Below, in pieces: positions 34,893 to 42,920 of a DNA stretch of 64,000 bases. The stretch covers positions 1-64,000 of the forward strand of contig CAJBNH010000024.1 of the NCBI GenBank assembly GCA_903955385.1, read 5' to 3'. A model generated the notes under the pieces. That model searched no databases. It saw only the letters and a list, made by a program, of their open reading frames with translations, and was not told the origin of the DNA. Source of the DNA: an uncultured Myxococcales bacterium (GTDB lineage: Bacteria > Myxococcota_A > UBA9042). Position 1 is the first letter of the stretch, and each line of letters starts with the position of its first letter. The position numbers and the translations under genes were made by a program.

Positions 34893-34921
34893 AGGATAGC
34901 CCGCTCAGCCGGATCCGTCGA
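34893..34921 (-). promoter_or_regulatory. Candidate promoter of the helicase-HEAT-murC-murD operon
   Basis: On the minus strand TCGACG (34921-34916), a 17-base spacer, and TATCCT (34898-34893), with the ATG 46 bases beyond. The -35 is imperfect. The rest of the 186-base gap to the kelch gene stop shows nothing else convincing. Confidence 0.4.
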
Positions 34922-35033
34922 GGCGCGCGCCACGCACCGCCATCGACCCGGCGGACAGCCAGCGCGTGTCACCAAAGCGGAAAGCAGGGGATTGTAAGGC
35001 AGGGATGTCGTCCGCGCAGGGTCCGGCTGTTCG

Positions 35034-36923
35034 CTAGGGCGCCGACGGGCAGAAGACTTCGACGCGGTTCTGCGGCTGCACAAAGCCGTTCGGCAGGGCG
35101 AAGCCGCCGGCCAGCAGGACGCAGCCGCCCAGGGGGCCCTTGCCGGTGATGCGCGCCGCTCCGGCTCCGAAGCGCCCGACATTCAGCGGAATTCGCGCCT
35201 TGGCCTGACCGTCCGCGCCGAACCACAGTGCGTCGTCTACCGTCTTCAGGTTGGGACCGATGCCGCCGATCAGCAGCGCGGAACCGTCGGCAAGGCTGAC
35301 GGTCGTGGCGAGCAGCCGCTTGCCACCATCCTGTCCCGCAAACACGCCCAGCTCGGCCGCAGCCATCACCAGCGACGGCGCGGTGCCGCCCTGCCACGTC
35401 AGCAGCATCGGGGCCAAGTCGCCGCCGCCCGTGATCTCGTTGTCTTCCAGATACAACCGTCGGGTCGACGCGCCCAGCAGCAGGAACTTCTGGCCTCCCA
35501 GCGGCAGGATCTGACCACCGTGCAGGGTCGCCGGGGCTGCGCCGGTCGTGACGACGGGCAGGAAGACGTTGGTGTCGCCGTCATAGACCTCTGCGAGCGG
35601 TGCCACTGCAGCCTGTCGCGTGCCTCCAACGATCAACAGGCGCTTGCACACGCCGCCCACGGTCTCGACGCACCCGACGGCCGCGCGGGCGCGGGCCACG
35701 GCCAGCGTGGGTCCAGACGCGGGGGGACAGACGACCTTGCCAGCCTCGACGGCGCACAGCATCGACGTGTTGACGCGAGGGTCCAGGGCCACGGAAGCGG
35801 GCACCTTGGCACCACCGGCGATCAGCAGGCGGTCGCCAGCGGTCGTGCGGACCCTGCCGATGGCGGGAAATGCGAGCGGCGCGTCCATCGCTGCCGCCAA
35901 GGCCGTCGCGCTGCTACCCTTGAGGTCCCAGCGGGTTACCGCGCTGGAGACCGGGCACTTGCCCGCAGGGTCGGCGCACTCGGCGGCGTCCAAACCTGTG
36001 GTCAGTGACTTGCCGGCGACGAGGTCCAGCTTGGCGCGGGTGGTGCCGCCGACCTGGGCAAACGCCGCGGTCGTCAGGGTCGTGGACTCCGCAAGACCGA
36101 CGGCGGCGCTGTTCTTGACCAGCCGTGACACGAACAGGCCGACGCCGGGGTCGAACACTTCGATCAGGTCGACGGTGGCGGCCCAGCGGTTGTCGATCAG
36201 GGTGTTCAGTCCACCGACGATCGCGATGCGTCCGTCGTCCAACGACGTGACGACCGGGAAACCGCGGCGGCCGTAGCCGTTCAATGGAAACAGGTGATCG
36301 ACCTCGCAAATCGAGGACTTGGAACACGTCGCGTTCGGGTGGATGCCCTTGCAGTCCAGATCGGTCGCGCAGTTCTTTACGACCTCGCAGGTCGAGGAGG
36401 TCGAGCACGTCGCATCTGGGTGGAACCCTTTGCAGTCCGCGCTCGTCGAGCACTTGACCACCGGGAAGGTGGCGAGGCTGGAGAACGCACCCAGTTGATA
36501 CGGCTGCAAATAGTACGGGCTGGAAGCGACCGACTCGCCCGAGCCCGCTTTGACCGTGATGCCGCCGCGATAGGCGCGGTAGCGGAGCTTGGTGCAGGCG
36601 GAGTCCTCATACAGCTCGACGAGCAGCGAATAGGTCGTGTCGGACTTGAGGTTCGAGATCACGAGCTTGTTGCGGCTCTCAGAGTACCCCTGGCAGCTGG
36701 CAGGCACGAAGCTTGCCGTGGCCGCAAGGTCCTTCAAGGGAGCGTCGTAGATCTTGACCGTCAGCTTGGTCGCGCCCGGGAACGCCCCGGTCAGCGCGAA
36801 CGCGACAGTGCCGTAGCCCTGTTCGCTGCAACCGCCGTCGGCGCACTTGTCGGCGGTCGAGCATCCTGCGAACAGCAGGAGCGCCAGCACGGTCGTCAGG
36901 GTCGTCGCGGTGAAGGCTCGCAT
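35034..36923 (-). CDS. Cys-rich kelch/propeller-like lipoprotein
   Basis: 629 residues. Lipobox LLLFAGC. An N-terminal beta-sandwich (about 30-140), then two near-identical Cys repeats (CSTSADCKGFHPDATC and CATDLDCKGIHPNATC), then six or so blade-like repeats containing GGxN/IVGG and LLIGG/LLIAGG patterns, as in kelch-type beta propellers. Likely surface protein. Follows the PEGA gene by 18 bases, so probably in the same transcript. Function unknown. Confidence 0.75.
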   Translation of the reverse strand: MRAFTATTLTTVLALLLFAGCSTADKCADGGCSEQGYGTVAFALTGAFPGATKLTVKIYDAPLKDLAATASFVPASCQGYSESRNKLVISNLKSDTTYSLLVELYEDSACTKLRYRAYRGGITVKAGSGESVASSPYYLQPYQLGAFSSLATFPVVKCSTSADCKGFHPDATCSTSSTCEVVKNCATDLDCKGIHPNATCSKSSICEVDHLFPLNGYGRRGFPVVTSLDDGRIAIVGGLNTLIDNRWAATVDLIEVFDPGVGLFVSRLVKNSAAVGLAESTTLTTAAFAQVGGTTRAKLDLVAGKSLTTGLDAAECADPAGKCPVSSAVTRWDLKGSSATALAAAMDAPLAFPAIGRVRTTAGDRLLIAGGAKVPASVALDPRVNTSMLCAVEAGKVVCPPASGPTLAVARARAAVGCVETVGGVCKRLLIVGGTRQAAVAPLAEVYDGDTNVFLPVVTTGAAPATLHGGQILPLGGQKFLLLGASTRRLYLEDNEITGGGDLAPMLLTWQGGTAPSLVMAAAELGVFAGQDGGKRLLATTVSLADGSALLIGGIGPNLKTVDDALWFGADGQAKARIPLNVGRFGAGAARITGKGPLGGCVLLAGGFALPNGFVQPQNRVEVFCPSAP

Positions 36924-36941
36924 GCGCTTCCCCTTGCTCAG

Positions 36942-37991
36942 CTAGTTGCCGGACGCGCCGCCGAAGACGGGGTCCTTGTGGGCGTCGTTTTGGTCCATCG
37001 AGAAAGCGGCCGTGCCCGTGGGTACGTTGTCCGTCTGGGAGGTCGCGAGTCCCACGCCGACTGCGGCGCCGACCACGACGACTCCCAAGGCCGTCCAGAA
37101 CCACCACTGACGCGTGATCGAGTCTCCGCCGCCATCGTCCTCGCCGGCAGGCTGCGGGGTGGCCGGGGCCACGGGCGTGGGGGCCTGCGTCGCCTCTTTC
37201 AGCTGTTCCAGCATCACCGACTGCATCACGGTCTCGCCGGCGCGCGCCACGACGCGTCCCGACCACTCTCGGTAGCCCGACCGCACCACTCGAACCGTGT
37301 GCGGGCCAGCCGTCACCGACACCTTCAAGCCGCTGACGGAGGTGCGGCCTGCCAGCTTTTCGTCGACGTACACAAGCGCCACACCGCCGCCGAACAACAG
37401 CACGTGCAACGTCCCCGGCTGCTGCTCAGAGGTGGCATCGACGGCAGGTTCTGTCGGGCCCAAGACGGCGGTCAACGCCTTGGTCACCGCGGCGCCGGGC
37501 TTGTCGGGATTCTCGAGTGGCTGCTGCGTGGTCTGCACGACCTTGGAGGCCGCGACATCGACAAGCCGCAGTCCGAGTGCAAGCGTGCCAGCAGGCGTCT
37601 TCACGACCTCGCTGTACAGGACCAGCTGTGCGCCTTCCTTGCGACCGATGCGCGTCAGGCAGTCTGTGCCCGCCTCGGTGCATTCGAATTCGAACATCTG
37701 CTCGACCAGATCCGCACCCGAAATCTGCGCGTCGAGACGCTTGTAGCGCAGGGTCTGCGAGTGGATTTCTTTCGTCAGGCCACTGCGCGCGGAGTCGGCC
37801 ATCGCCGCACTCTCAGCGCGCAGCACCAGCAGTTTCTGGCGCGCGGCGGCCGGGTCGCCAGGGGCGGAGGGCAGCGCAGTCGGCTGGGCCGACACTGATG
37901 CAGTTGGCAAGACGCCCATCATTCCGGCCAGAACCGTGGCCACAAGACGAACGACAACTCTTCGACTGGACTGGAAAGTCGAGGGATGCAA
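36942..37991 (-). CDS. PEGA-domain protein with C-terminal membrane anchor
   Basis: 349 residues, TTG start with GAGGAGG five bases before it; no ATG precedes the signal sequence in frame. A signal peptide (about 1-36) is followed by a mixed region with a Cys pair (FECTEAGTDC), then a PEGA-like repeat (LYVDEKLAGRTSVSGLKVSV-style, TAGPHTVRVVRSGYREWSGRV), and a C-terminal transmembrane helix (about 307-327). PEGA domains are common in surface layers of delta-type bacteria. Its own promoter lies at 38022-38051. Confidence 0.82.
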   Translation of the reverse strand: MHPSTFQSSRRVVVRLVATVLAGMMGVLPTASVSAQPTALPSAPGDPAAARQKLLVLRAESAAMADSARSGLTKEIHSQTLRYKRLDAQISGADLVEQMFEFECTEAGTDCLTRIGRKEGAQLVLYSEVVKTPAGTLALGLRLVDVAASKVVQTTQQPLENPDKPGAAVTKALTAVLGPTEPAVDATSEQQPGTLHVLLFGGGVALVYVDEKLAGRTSVSGLKVSVTAGPHTVRVVRSGYREWSGRVVARAGETVMQSVMLEQLKEATQAPTPVAPATPQPAGEDDGGGDSITRQWWFWTALGVVVVGAAVGVGLATSQTDNVPTGTAAFSMDQNDAHKDPVFGGASGN

Positions 37992-38021
37992 AGCGGCCTC
38001 CTCGGGCTGACGCCAGCGAGA

Positions 38022-38051
38022 ATGCTAGGGTTGGCCTTCCCATGGTGTCAA
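38022..38051 (-). promoter_or_regulatory. Promoter of the PEGA-kelch operon
   Basis: Minus strand: TTGACA (38051-38046), 18-base spacer, TAGCAT (38027-38022). The predicted transcript starts near 38015, giving a 24-base leader to the TTG at 37991. One of three matches to the TTGAC(A/G)/TAGCAT pattern in the window. Confidence 0.65.
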
Positions 38052-38105
38052 CCGCCGAACGCGTAAGCTGAATGCCTTTCCGTTTCCCGGACACGTCACG
38101 CCCGC

Positions 38106-38121
38106 CCGCGGTCGACCGCGG
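38106..38121. other. 16-bp perfect palindrome between two divergent promoters
   Basis: CCGCGGTC and its complement GACCGCGG meet with no spacer. It lies about 55 bases upstream of the leftward promoter and about 97 bases upstream of the rightward one, the position of a shared operator. The surrounding 308-base gap (37992-38299) holds both promoters and otherwise nothing I recognise. Confidence 0.4.
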
Positions 38122-38217
38122 TTTCCGGCATACCCGCACAGCGTTGCCCGCAGGGGCCTCGAATCATGGGGAATCGACACTATCGCCGCCGGGCCGTGGG
38201 GTGGCCGATCGCGCTCC

Positions 38218-38247
38218 GTGACACGCCTGCGCACCTCGGTGTAGAGT
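38218..38247 (+). promoter_or_regulatory. Candidate promoter for the gene at 38300
   Basis: GTGACA at 38218-38223, 18-base spacer, TAGAGT at 38242-38247, 52 bases before the ATG. Confidence 0.45.
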
Positions 38248-38299
38248 CCCCGTCGGTCAGGCCAGCCGAACGACGACGGCAAGGCGAAGCGGAGGACCC

Positions 38300-40084
38300 A
38301 TGACGCAACGCGTGGACTATTCGGTGTTCCCCGGAGTGAGAGAAGACGCCTACGTCGCGACGATCAACAAGATCATCGGCCACATCCGCCGGTCGCAGCT
38401 CACTGCGCGAGACTTTCGCGAGTGGATGAAGGACGAAGGGCTGTGGCTGAAGGAAGAAGCGCCGCACTTGCTGTCGTTTCTGGACATCCACACCGAAGGG
38501 CAGGTGCATCTGGGGCCGTTTGCGGAACGCTTTTTCGCCGCGCCGGACGAGGATGTCGCCCGCGAGCTGCTCTACAAGCGGATGGTCGACGAGAACACGC
38601 TGCTGATGAAATACGCGCTCGAAGCCTTGGACACCGAAGGCGGCGGGCGGCTGCACTCGACCAACGAGCTGCACCGGATGCTGACCAGCTACGTGTATCC
38701 GGGCAAACAGGTCGGTCTCGTTCAATTCCAGAACTGGATCAAGTGGATCGTCGCGTCGGGCCGCGTCAAGCTGATCGGCATCCGCTGGGGCCTCACCGAT
38801 CTGGGCAAGCAGGCCGTGCCGCGCTTGCGGGCCCTCGATGCAGACGAGTTCCTGGAGGACGAAGCCGCCGACGCAGCCGCCCCGCAAGTTCCTGTCGCTG
38901 CTGCGGTTCCGGCGCCTCCTCCTCCCGCGGCGGTTCCGGTCGCAGCTCCCGCGCCAGTGTCCGCCGCAAAGGCCAAGGCCCCCAAGCCCGCAGCCGCCCA
39001 AGCCGAAGACCCCGACTCCGAAGACTTTCTGGATCTGCCGCCTGAATCCGAACCCGTGGACGAGTCGGTCTTCACCAAGTACGAACACCAGTTCGACGAA
39101 GTGCCTCCGACGTCTGCGGTTCCTGAGGCAGCGCCTCGCCCCTCGTCCAAGCGCGCGGCTCCTGCCCCTGCACCAGCCCCGGCGGTCGTGACGGCGGCTG
39201 CAGACGCCCCCGCCGCGGTCATCCGCCAGCCCCGCCACACCACGCCGCCGGCTACGGTGGCGCGCCAGATGCAGACCGAAGCCGCGTGCACCGGTCAGCC
39301 GCTGGACGTGGGGGATATCGTCGCTGCCTTGCGCAACCATGCACGAAGCAACGGGATCGTCGGTGGTGGGTCGCTGCTGCTAGCCCACGGCCTCGAGTCG
39401 CGGATGGCGCAAAGTGAGGCCGCACGTCACCTGTTGCTGGCAAGCCTGCTCGCCAGGCTGTACGCCGTTCGTCCCGACGGGTCGCTGGCCGAGCTGCTGG
39501 TCGAACGTGTGGGGGGCCTGGGGCCCGTCGCGGTGCTGCTGGACCGCCCGGAGGCGCTGGCAGAGGTCATCGTGCGCTGGGGTCTGGCGCAAGGCGACCC
39601 GTCGTCCACGGCGCTGCGCTCTGCGTTGCTGGAGACCGTGTTGGGTGGCCGCGCGCTGAAGGCTCAGGCCGACCTGCCGACCGCGCTGGCCGAGGCGCCC
39701 TCCAGCGAGGTGCTGCTGGGCATGCTGGGGCAGGGTCTGATGCGCGCCGCGCCGTTGCCCGCTCACTTCTGGCTGGTGCGAGAGATGGTGCGCGCCGGTC
39801 TGTGGACACGTCAGTCCGCCACCGAGATCGCGTTCGTGCCCAGCCGCCCGGTGCGCCTGATGGCCTATCGTTTGCGCATGATCGACAGTCACTTCGCGCA
39901 GGGAGCGGCCATGATGCTGCAGGTGGCGCGTCGCATGTGCACGCTGTTGCCGCCAGGTTCCGTCGAGGCGATGGCGTTCGAGGCCCTGGCACCCTCGGAC
40001 CACCTGCGCTTCGATTGCGTGCGCGTGCCGATTTGCCAGCAACCGTGCTCGCTGGCGCCCACCCATGGCGAACAGGCGGTTTAG
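38300..40084 (+). CDS. Modular protein of unknown function with Ala/Pro-rich linker
   Basis: 594 residues, not recognised. Residues 1-180 form a compact helical domain rich in Arg and aromatic residues with a winged-helix-like flow (INKIIGHIRRSQLTARDFRE; GLTDLGKQAVPRLRALD). About 190-330 is Ala/Pro/Glu-rich and probably disordered. The C-terminal 250 residues are helical with Ala/Leu repeats (EAARHLLLASLLARLYAV; VAVLLDRPEALAEVIVRW). No signal peptide. GGAGG precedes the ATG. It might be a regulator or scaffold; no function can be assigned. Confidence 0.6.
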   Translation: MTQRVDYSVFPGVREDAYVATINKIIGHIRRSQLTARDFREWMKDEGLWLKEEAPHLLSFLDIHTEGQVHLGPFAERFFAAPDEDVARELLYKRMVDENTLLMKYALEALDTEGGGRLHSTNELHRMLTSYVYPGKQVGLVQFQNWIKWIVASGRVKLIGIRWGLTDLGKQAVPRLRALDADEFLEDEAADAAAPQVPVAAAVPAPPPPAAVPVAAPAPVSAAKAKAPKPAAAQAEDPDSEDFLDLPPESEPVDESVFTKYEHQFDEVPPTSAVPEAAPRPSSKRAAPAPAPAPAVVTAAADAPAAVIRQPRHTTPPATVARQMQTEAACTGQPLDVGDIVAALRNHARSNGIVGGGSLLLAHGLESRMAQSEAARHLLLASLLARLYAVRPDGSLAELLVERVGGLGPVAVLLDRPEALAEVIVRWGLAQGDPSSTALRSALLETVLGGRALKAQADLPTALAEAPSSEVLLGMLGQGLMRAAPLPAHFWLVREMVRAGLWTRQSATEIAFVPSRPVRLMAYRLRMIDSHFAQGAAMMLQVARRMCTLLPPGSVEAMAFEALAPSDHLRFDCVRVPICQQPCSLAPTHGEQAV

Positions 40085-40123
40085 CTCCCTCGTCTACAGG
40101 GTTTCCATGTCGCGATCGGCGTC

Positions 40124-40151
40124 TTGACTCCGACACACGCACCGTTACACT
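40124..40151 (+). promoter_or_regulatory. Candidate distal promoter of rho
   Basis: TTGACT at 40124-40129, 16-base spacer, TACACT at 40146-40151. About 490 bases upstream of the rho start. Confidence 0.45.
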
Positions 40152-40382
40152 TCGCTCGCTTCTGTGCTGCTGCTGCTCCGGCCCCTCGAGAATCCCAGCC
40201 GGCGCTCACCCGGGACCGCGCGCTTCTGCGCCGGTCGAGCTGGTTGTTCCGAAGCTGCCGCCGCCAAGCAACGTCCTGCCCGCGTCCTTTCCGCCCGTTC
40301 CCGCCCGTGACAGACACCTTGATTCCCCTATCGATTTCACATGCATCCGGGGCGCCGCTGCTCCGGAGTCTACGTACGGGTC

Positions 40383-40411
40383 TTGACGACCGCACAGGTT
40401 CTCATTAGCGT
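40383..40411 (+). promoter_or_regulatory. Candidate proximal promoter of rho
   Basis: TTGACG at 40383-40388, 17-base spacer, TAGCGT at 40406-40411. It lies between the two C-rich tracts. Confidence 0.45.
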
Positions 40412-40639
40412 GCTTCCTACCTCAGTTGTTCTGCCGATTCGCTCCGAGGGTTCGCGCCGACACCGGCAGAACCCTGCAAGAGGCTCGCAGCCCCGACTTC
40501 GTGTTGGGGAGGGCGCGCCAAGAATCCATCGATGATGTTCCCCAAGGCTTCTCCCTCCCGCCGCGTCCCGGCACTCTGGCCGAGTCGCAACCTTCGTCCG
40601 CCCGCCTCCTCTCGACGACCCCCCTCCCCCAGGTGAAGT

Positions 40640-41887
40640 ATGAATCTGAATGATCTCAAGCACATGAAAATGGCCGAACTCGTCACGCTCGCCAATGAGC
40701 TGGGCATCGAGGACGCCGCAAGCCTGCACCGCCAGGACCTGATCTTTGCCCTGCTGCAGGCGCAGACCAGCCGCGAGGGCGCAATTTACTCGGAGGGTGT
40801 GGTTCAGGTGCTGCCGGACGGCTACGGCTTCCTGCGCTCGCCCGACTACAACTACTTCCCCGGTTCCGACGACATCTACGTGTCGCCCTCGCAGATCCGC
40901 CGCTTTGGCCTGCGCAACGGCGACACGGTGTCCGGCGAGATCCGTCCCCCCAAGGAGGGCGAGCGCTACTTCGCGCTGCTCAAGGTCGACGAGATCAACT
41001 TCGAGGACCCGGAGCGGGCGCGCCACAAGATCCTGTTCGACAACCTGACGCCGCTGTATCCCACCGAGCGCTTGCGCTTGGAGTACACGCCCAAGAGCTA
41101 TACGACCCGTGTCGTCGACCTGCTCTGCCCCCAGGGCAAGGGCCAGCGCACGCTGATCGTCGCGCCGCCGCGCACCGGCAAGACCGTGTTGCTGCAGGAG
41201 ATCGCGCACGCGGTCGCCGCCAACCACAAGGAGGTCTACCTCATCGTGCTGCTCATCGACGAGCGCCCCGAGGAAGTGACCGACATGCAGCGCACCGTGC
41301 AGGGAGAGGTCGTCAGCTCGACGTTCGACGAGCCCGCCAGCCGGCACGTGCAGGTCGCCGAGATGGTGATCGAAAAGGCCAAGCGCCTGGTCGAGCACGG
41401 CCGCGACGTCGTGATCCTGCTCGACTCGATCACGCGTCTGGCGCGCGCCTACAACACCGTCGTGCCGCCTTCCGGCAAGATCCTGTCCGGCGGTGTCGAC
41501 TCCAACGCACTGCACAAGCCCAAGCGCTTCTTCGGCGCGGCGCGCAACATCGAGGAAGGCGGGTCGCTGACGATCATCGGCACCGCGCTGATCGACACCG
41601 GCAGCCGCATGGACGAAGTGATCTTCGAAGAGTTCAAGGGTACCGGCAACTGCGAGATCCACCTGGACCGCAAGCTGATGGAGAAGCGCATCTACCCGTG
41701 CCTCGACATCAACAAGTCCGGAACCCGCAAGGAAGACCTGCTGTTCGACGAGCGCACGTTGAACCGGGTGTGGCTGCTGCGCCAGCTGCTGCATCCGCTC
41801 AACGTCATCGACTCGATGGAGTTCCTGCTCGACAAGGTCCGCAAGTACGAGACCAACCAGCAGTTCCTGGACGGCATGAACCAGTAG
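40640..41887 (+). CDS. rho: Transcription termination factor Rho
   Basis: 415 residues, normal Rho length. Hexameric RNA-dependent ATPase that ends transcription. N-terminal RNA-binding domain (about 1-125) with [21 protein letters not shown]; ATPase core with [13 protein letters not shown] (Walker A), [14 protein letters not shown] (Walker B and neighbours), [13 protein letters not shown] (Q- and R-loop region) and [11 protein letters not shown]. No long N-terminal insertion of the actinobacterial type. Preceded by a 555-base leader. Confidence 0.98.
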   Translation: MNLNDLKHMKMAELVTLANELGIEDAASLHRQDLIFALLQAQTSREGAIYSEGVVQVLPDGYGFLRSPDYNYFPGSDDIYVSPSQIRRFGLRNGDTVSGEIRPPKEGERYFALLKVDEINFEDPERARHKILFDNLTPLYPTERLRLEYTPKSYTTRVVDLLCPQGKGQRTLIVAPPRTGKTVLLQEIAHAVAANHKEVYLIVLLIDERPEEVTDMQRTVQGEVVSSTFDEPASRHVQVAEMVIEKAKRLVEHGRDVVILLDSITRLARAYNTVVPPSGKILSGGVDSNALHKPKRFFGAARNIEEGGSLTIIGTALIDTGSRMDEVIFEEFKGTGNCEIHLDRKLMEKRIYPCLDINKSGTRKEDLLFDERTLNRVWLLRQLLHPLNVIDSMEFLLDKVRKYETNQQFLDGMNQ

Positions 41888-41942
41888 CCGTTCGGTCGCT
41901 TCGGGTTCGACTTCGTCCATCCATCCTGACAAGGGGTTCGCC

Positions 41943-42884
41943 GTGGCCACGGTCGTCATCACCGGCGGAGCCGGCTTCATCGGTTCCAACCTCGCCCATG
42001 CGCTAGTAGAACGCGGCGACACGGTTCGCGTGTTGGACGACCTGTCGTCCGGGCGGCGCGAGAATCTTGCGGACATCGCCGACCACGTCGAGCTCATCGT
42101 CGGCGACATCCGCAACCGCGCGGACGTCGACCGGGCGATGCAGGGGGCGGACTACGTGCTGCATCAGGCGGCGCTGCCCTCGGTCGTTCGGTCGGTCGCG
42201 GACCCAGTCACTTCCCATGACGTGAATGTAAACGGTATGTTGCAGGTGCTCGAGGGCGCACGTCGGGCCGGCATCCAGCGGCTGGTCTATGCGGCTTCGT
42301 CCAGCGCGTATGGCGAGACACCGGTGCTGCCCAAGGTGGAGACGATGACGCCGCAGCCCATCAGCCCGTACGGCGTGCAGAAGCTGTTGGGCGAGTTGTA
42401 TGCCGCGGTCTACACGCGGGTTTATGGTCTGGACTGCGTCGCGCTGCGGTACTTCAACGTGTTTGGTCCGCGACAGTCGCCGAAGAGCGAGTACGCGGCG
42501 GTGATTCCGCGCTTCATCACGTTGATGCAGGCGAGCAAGCGGCCGACGCTGTACGGTGACGGCGGCCAGACGCGCGACTTCTGCTTCATCGCCAATGTGG
42601 TCGAGGCGAACCTGAAGGCGCTGGCGGCGCCCGCGGCTCCGGGCAACGTTTACAACGTCGCGTGCGGAAACCGGTATTCGCTGCTCGACCTTGTGGCGTC
42701 GATCAACGCGGCGCTGGGCTCCCACATCGAGCCCATCTTCGAGCCGGCGCGCTCAGGCGACATTCGCGACAGCTTGGCCGATATCACGGCGGCGCGGCGC
42801 GATCTGGGCTACACCGCGTCGGTCGACTTCGCTGAGGGCCTGCGTCGCGCCGTGACGTGGTACGCCGCCCATCCGGCCGGCTAA
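41943..42884 (+). CDS. NAD-dependent UDP-sugar 4-epimerase/dehydratase family protein
   Basis: 313 residues, GTG start with AAGGGG upstream. Extended SDR: TGGAGFIGSNLAHAL (NAD-binding), SSAYGETPVL, catalytic YGVQK (Tyr-x-x-x-Lys), ALRYFNVFGPRQ and GDGGQTRDFCFIANVV. Fits UDP-GlcNAc/GlcUA 4-epimerase or related surface-sugar enzymes (WbpP/CapD type). It may supply nucleotide sugar to an envelope glycan; the partner synthase is not established, and the glycan locus is 18 kb away. Stands alone after rho. Confidence 0.88.
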   Translation: MATVVITGGAGFIGSNLAHALVERGDTVRVLDDLSSGRRENLADIADHVELIVGDIRNRADVDRAMQGADYVLHQAALPSVVRSVADPVTSHDVNVNGMLQVLEGARRAGIQRLVYAASSSAYGETPVLPKVETMTPQPISPYGVQKLLGELYAAVYTRVYGLDCVALRYFNVFGPRQSPKSEYAAVIPRFITLMQASKRPTLYGDGGQTRDFCFIANVVEANLKALAAPAAPGNVYNVACGNRYSLLDLVASINAALGSHIEPIFEPARSGDIRDSLADITAARRDLGYTASVDFAEGLRRAVTWYAAHPAG

Positions 42885-42920
42885 CCCAACCAAGCTTCGC
42901 TCCAAGAGATTGTGCGGAAT

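Larger units (their letters stand above)
40085..40639 (+). promoter_or_regulatory. Long untranslated leader of rho with C-rich, G-poor tracts
   Basis: 555 bases without a gene. Contains two promoter candidates and two stretches where C outnumbers G about two to one (40261-40320: 29 C and 12 G; 40561-40620: 30 C and 14 G), the composition of Rho utilisation sites. Known rho genes are autoregulated by termination in the leader; applying it here is inference. A run of C and T (40621-40630) lies just before the AGGTGAAG ribosome site. Confidence 0.5.
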
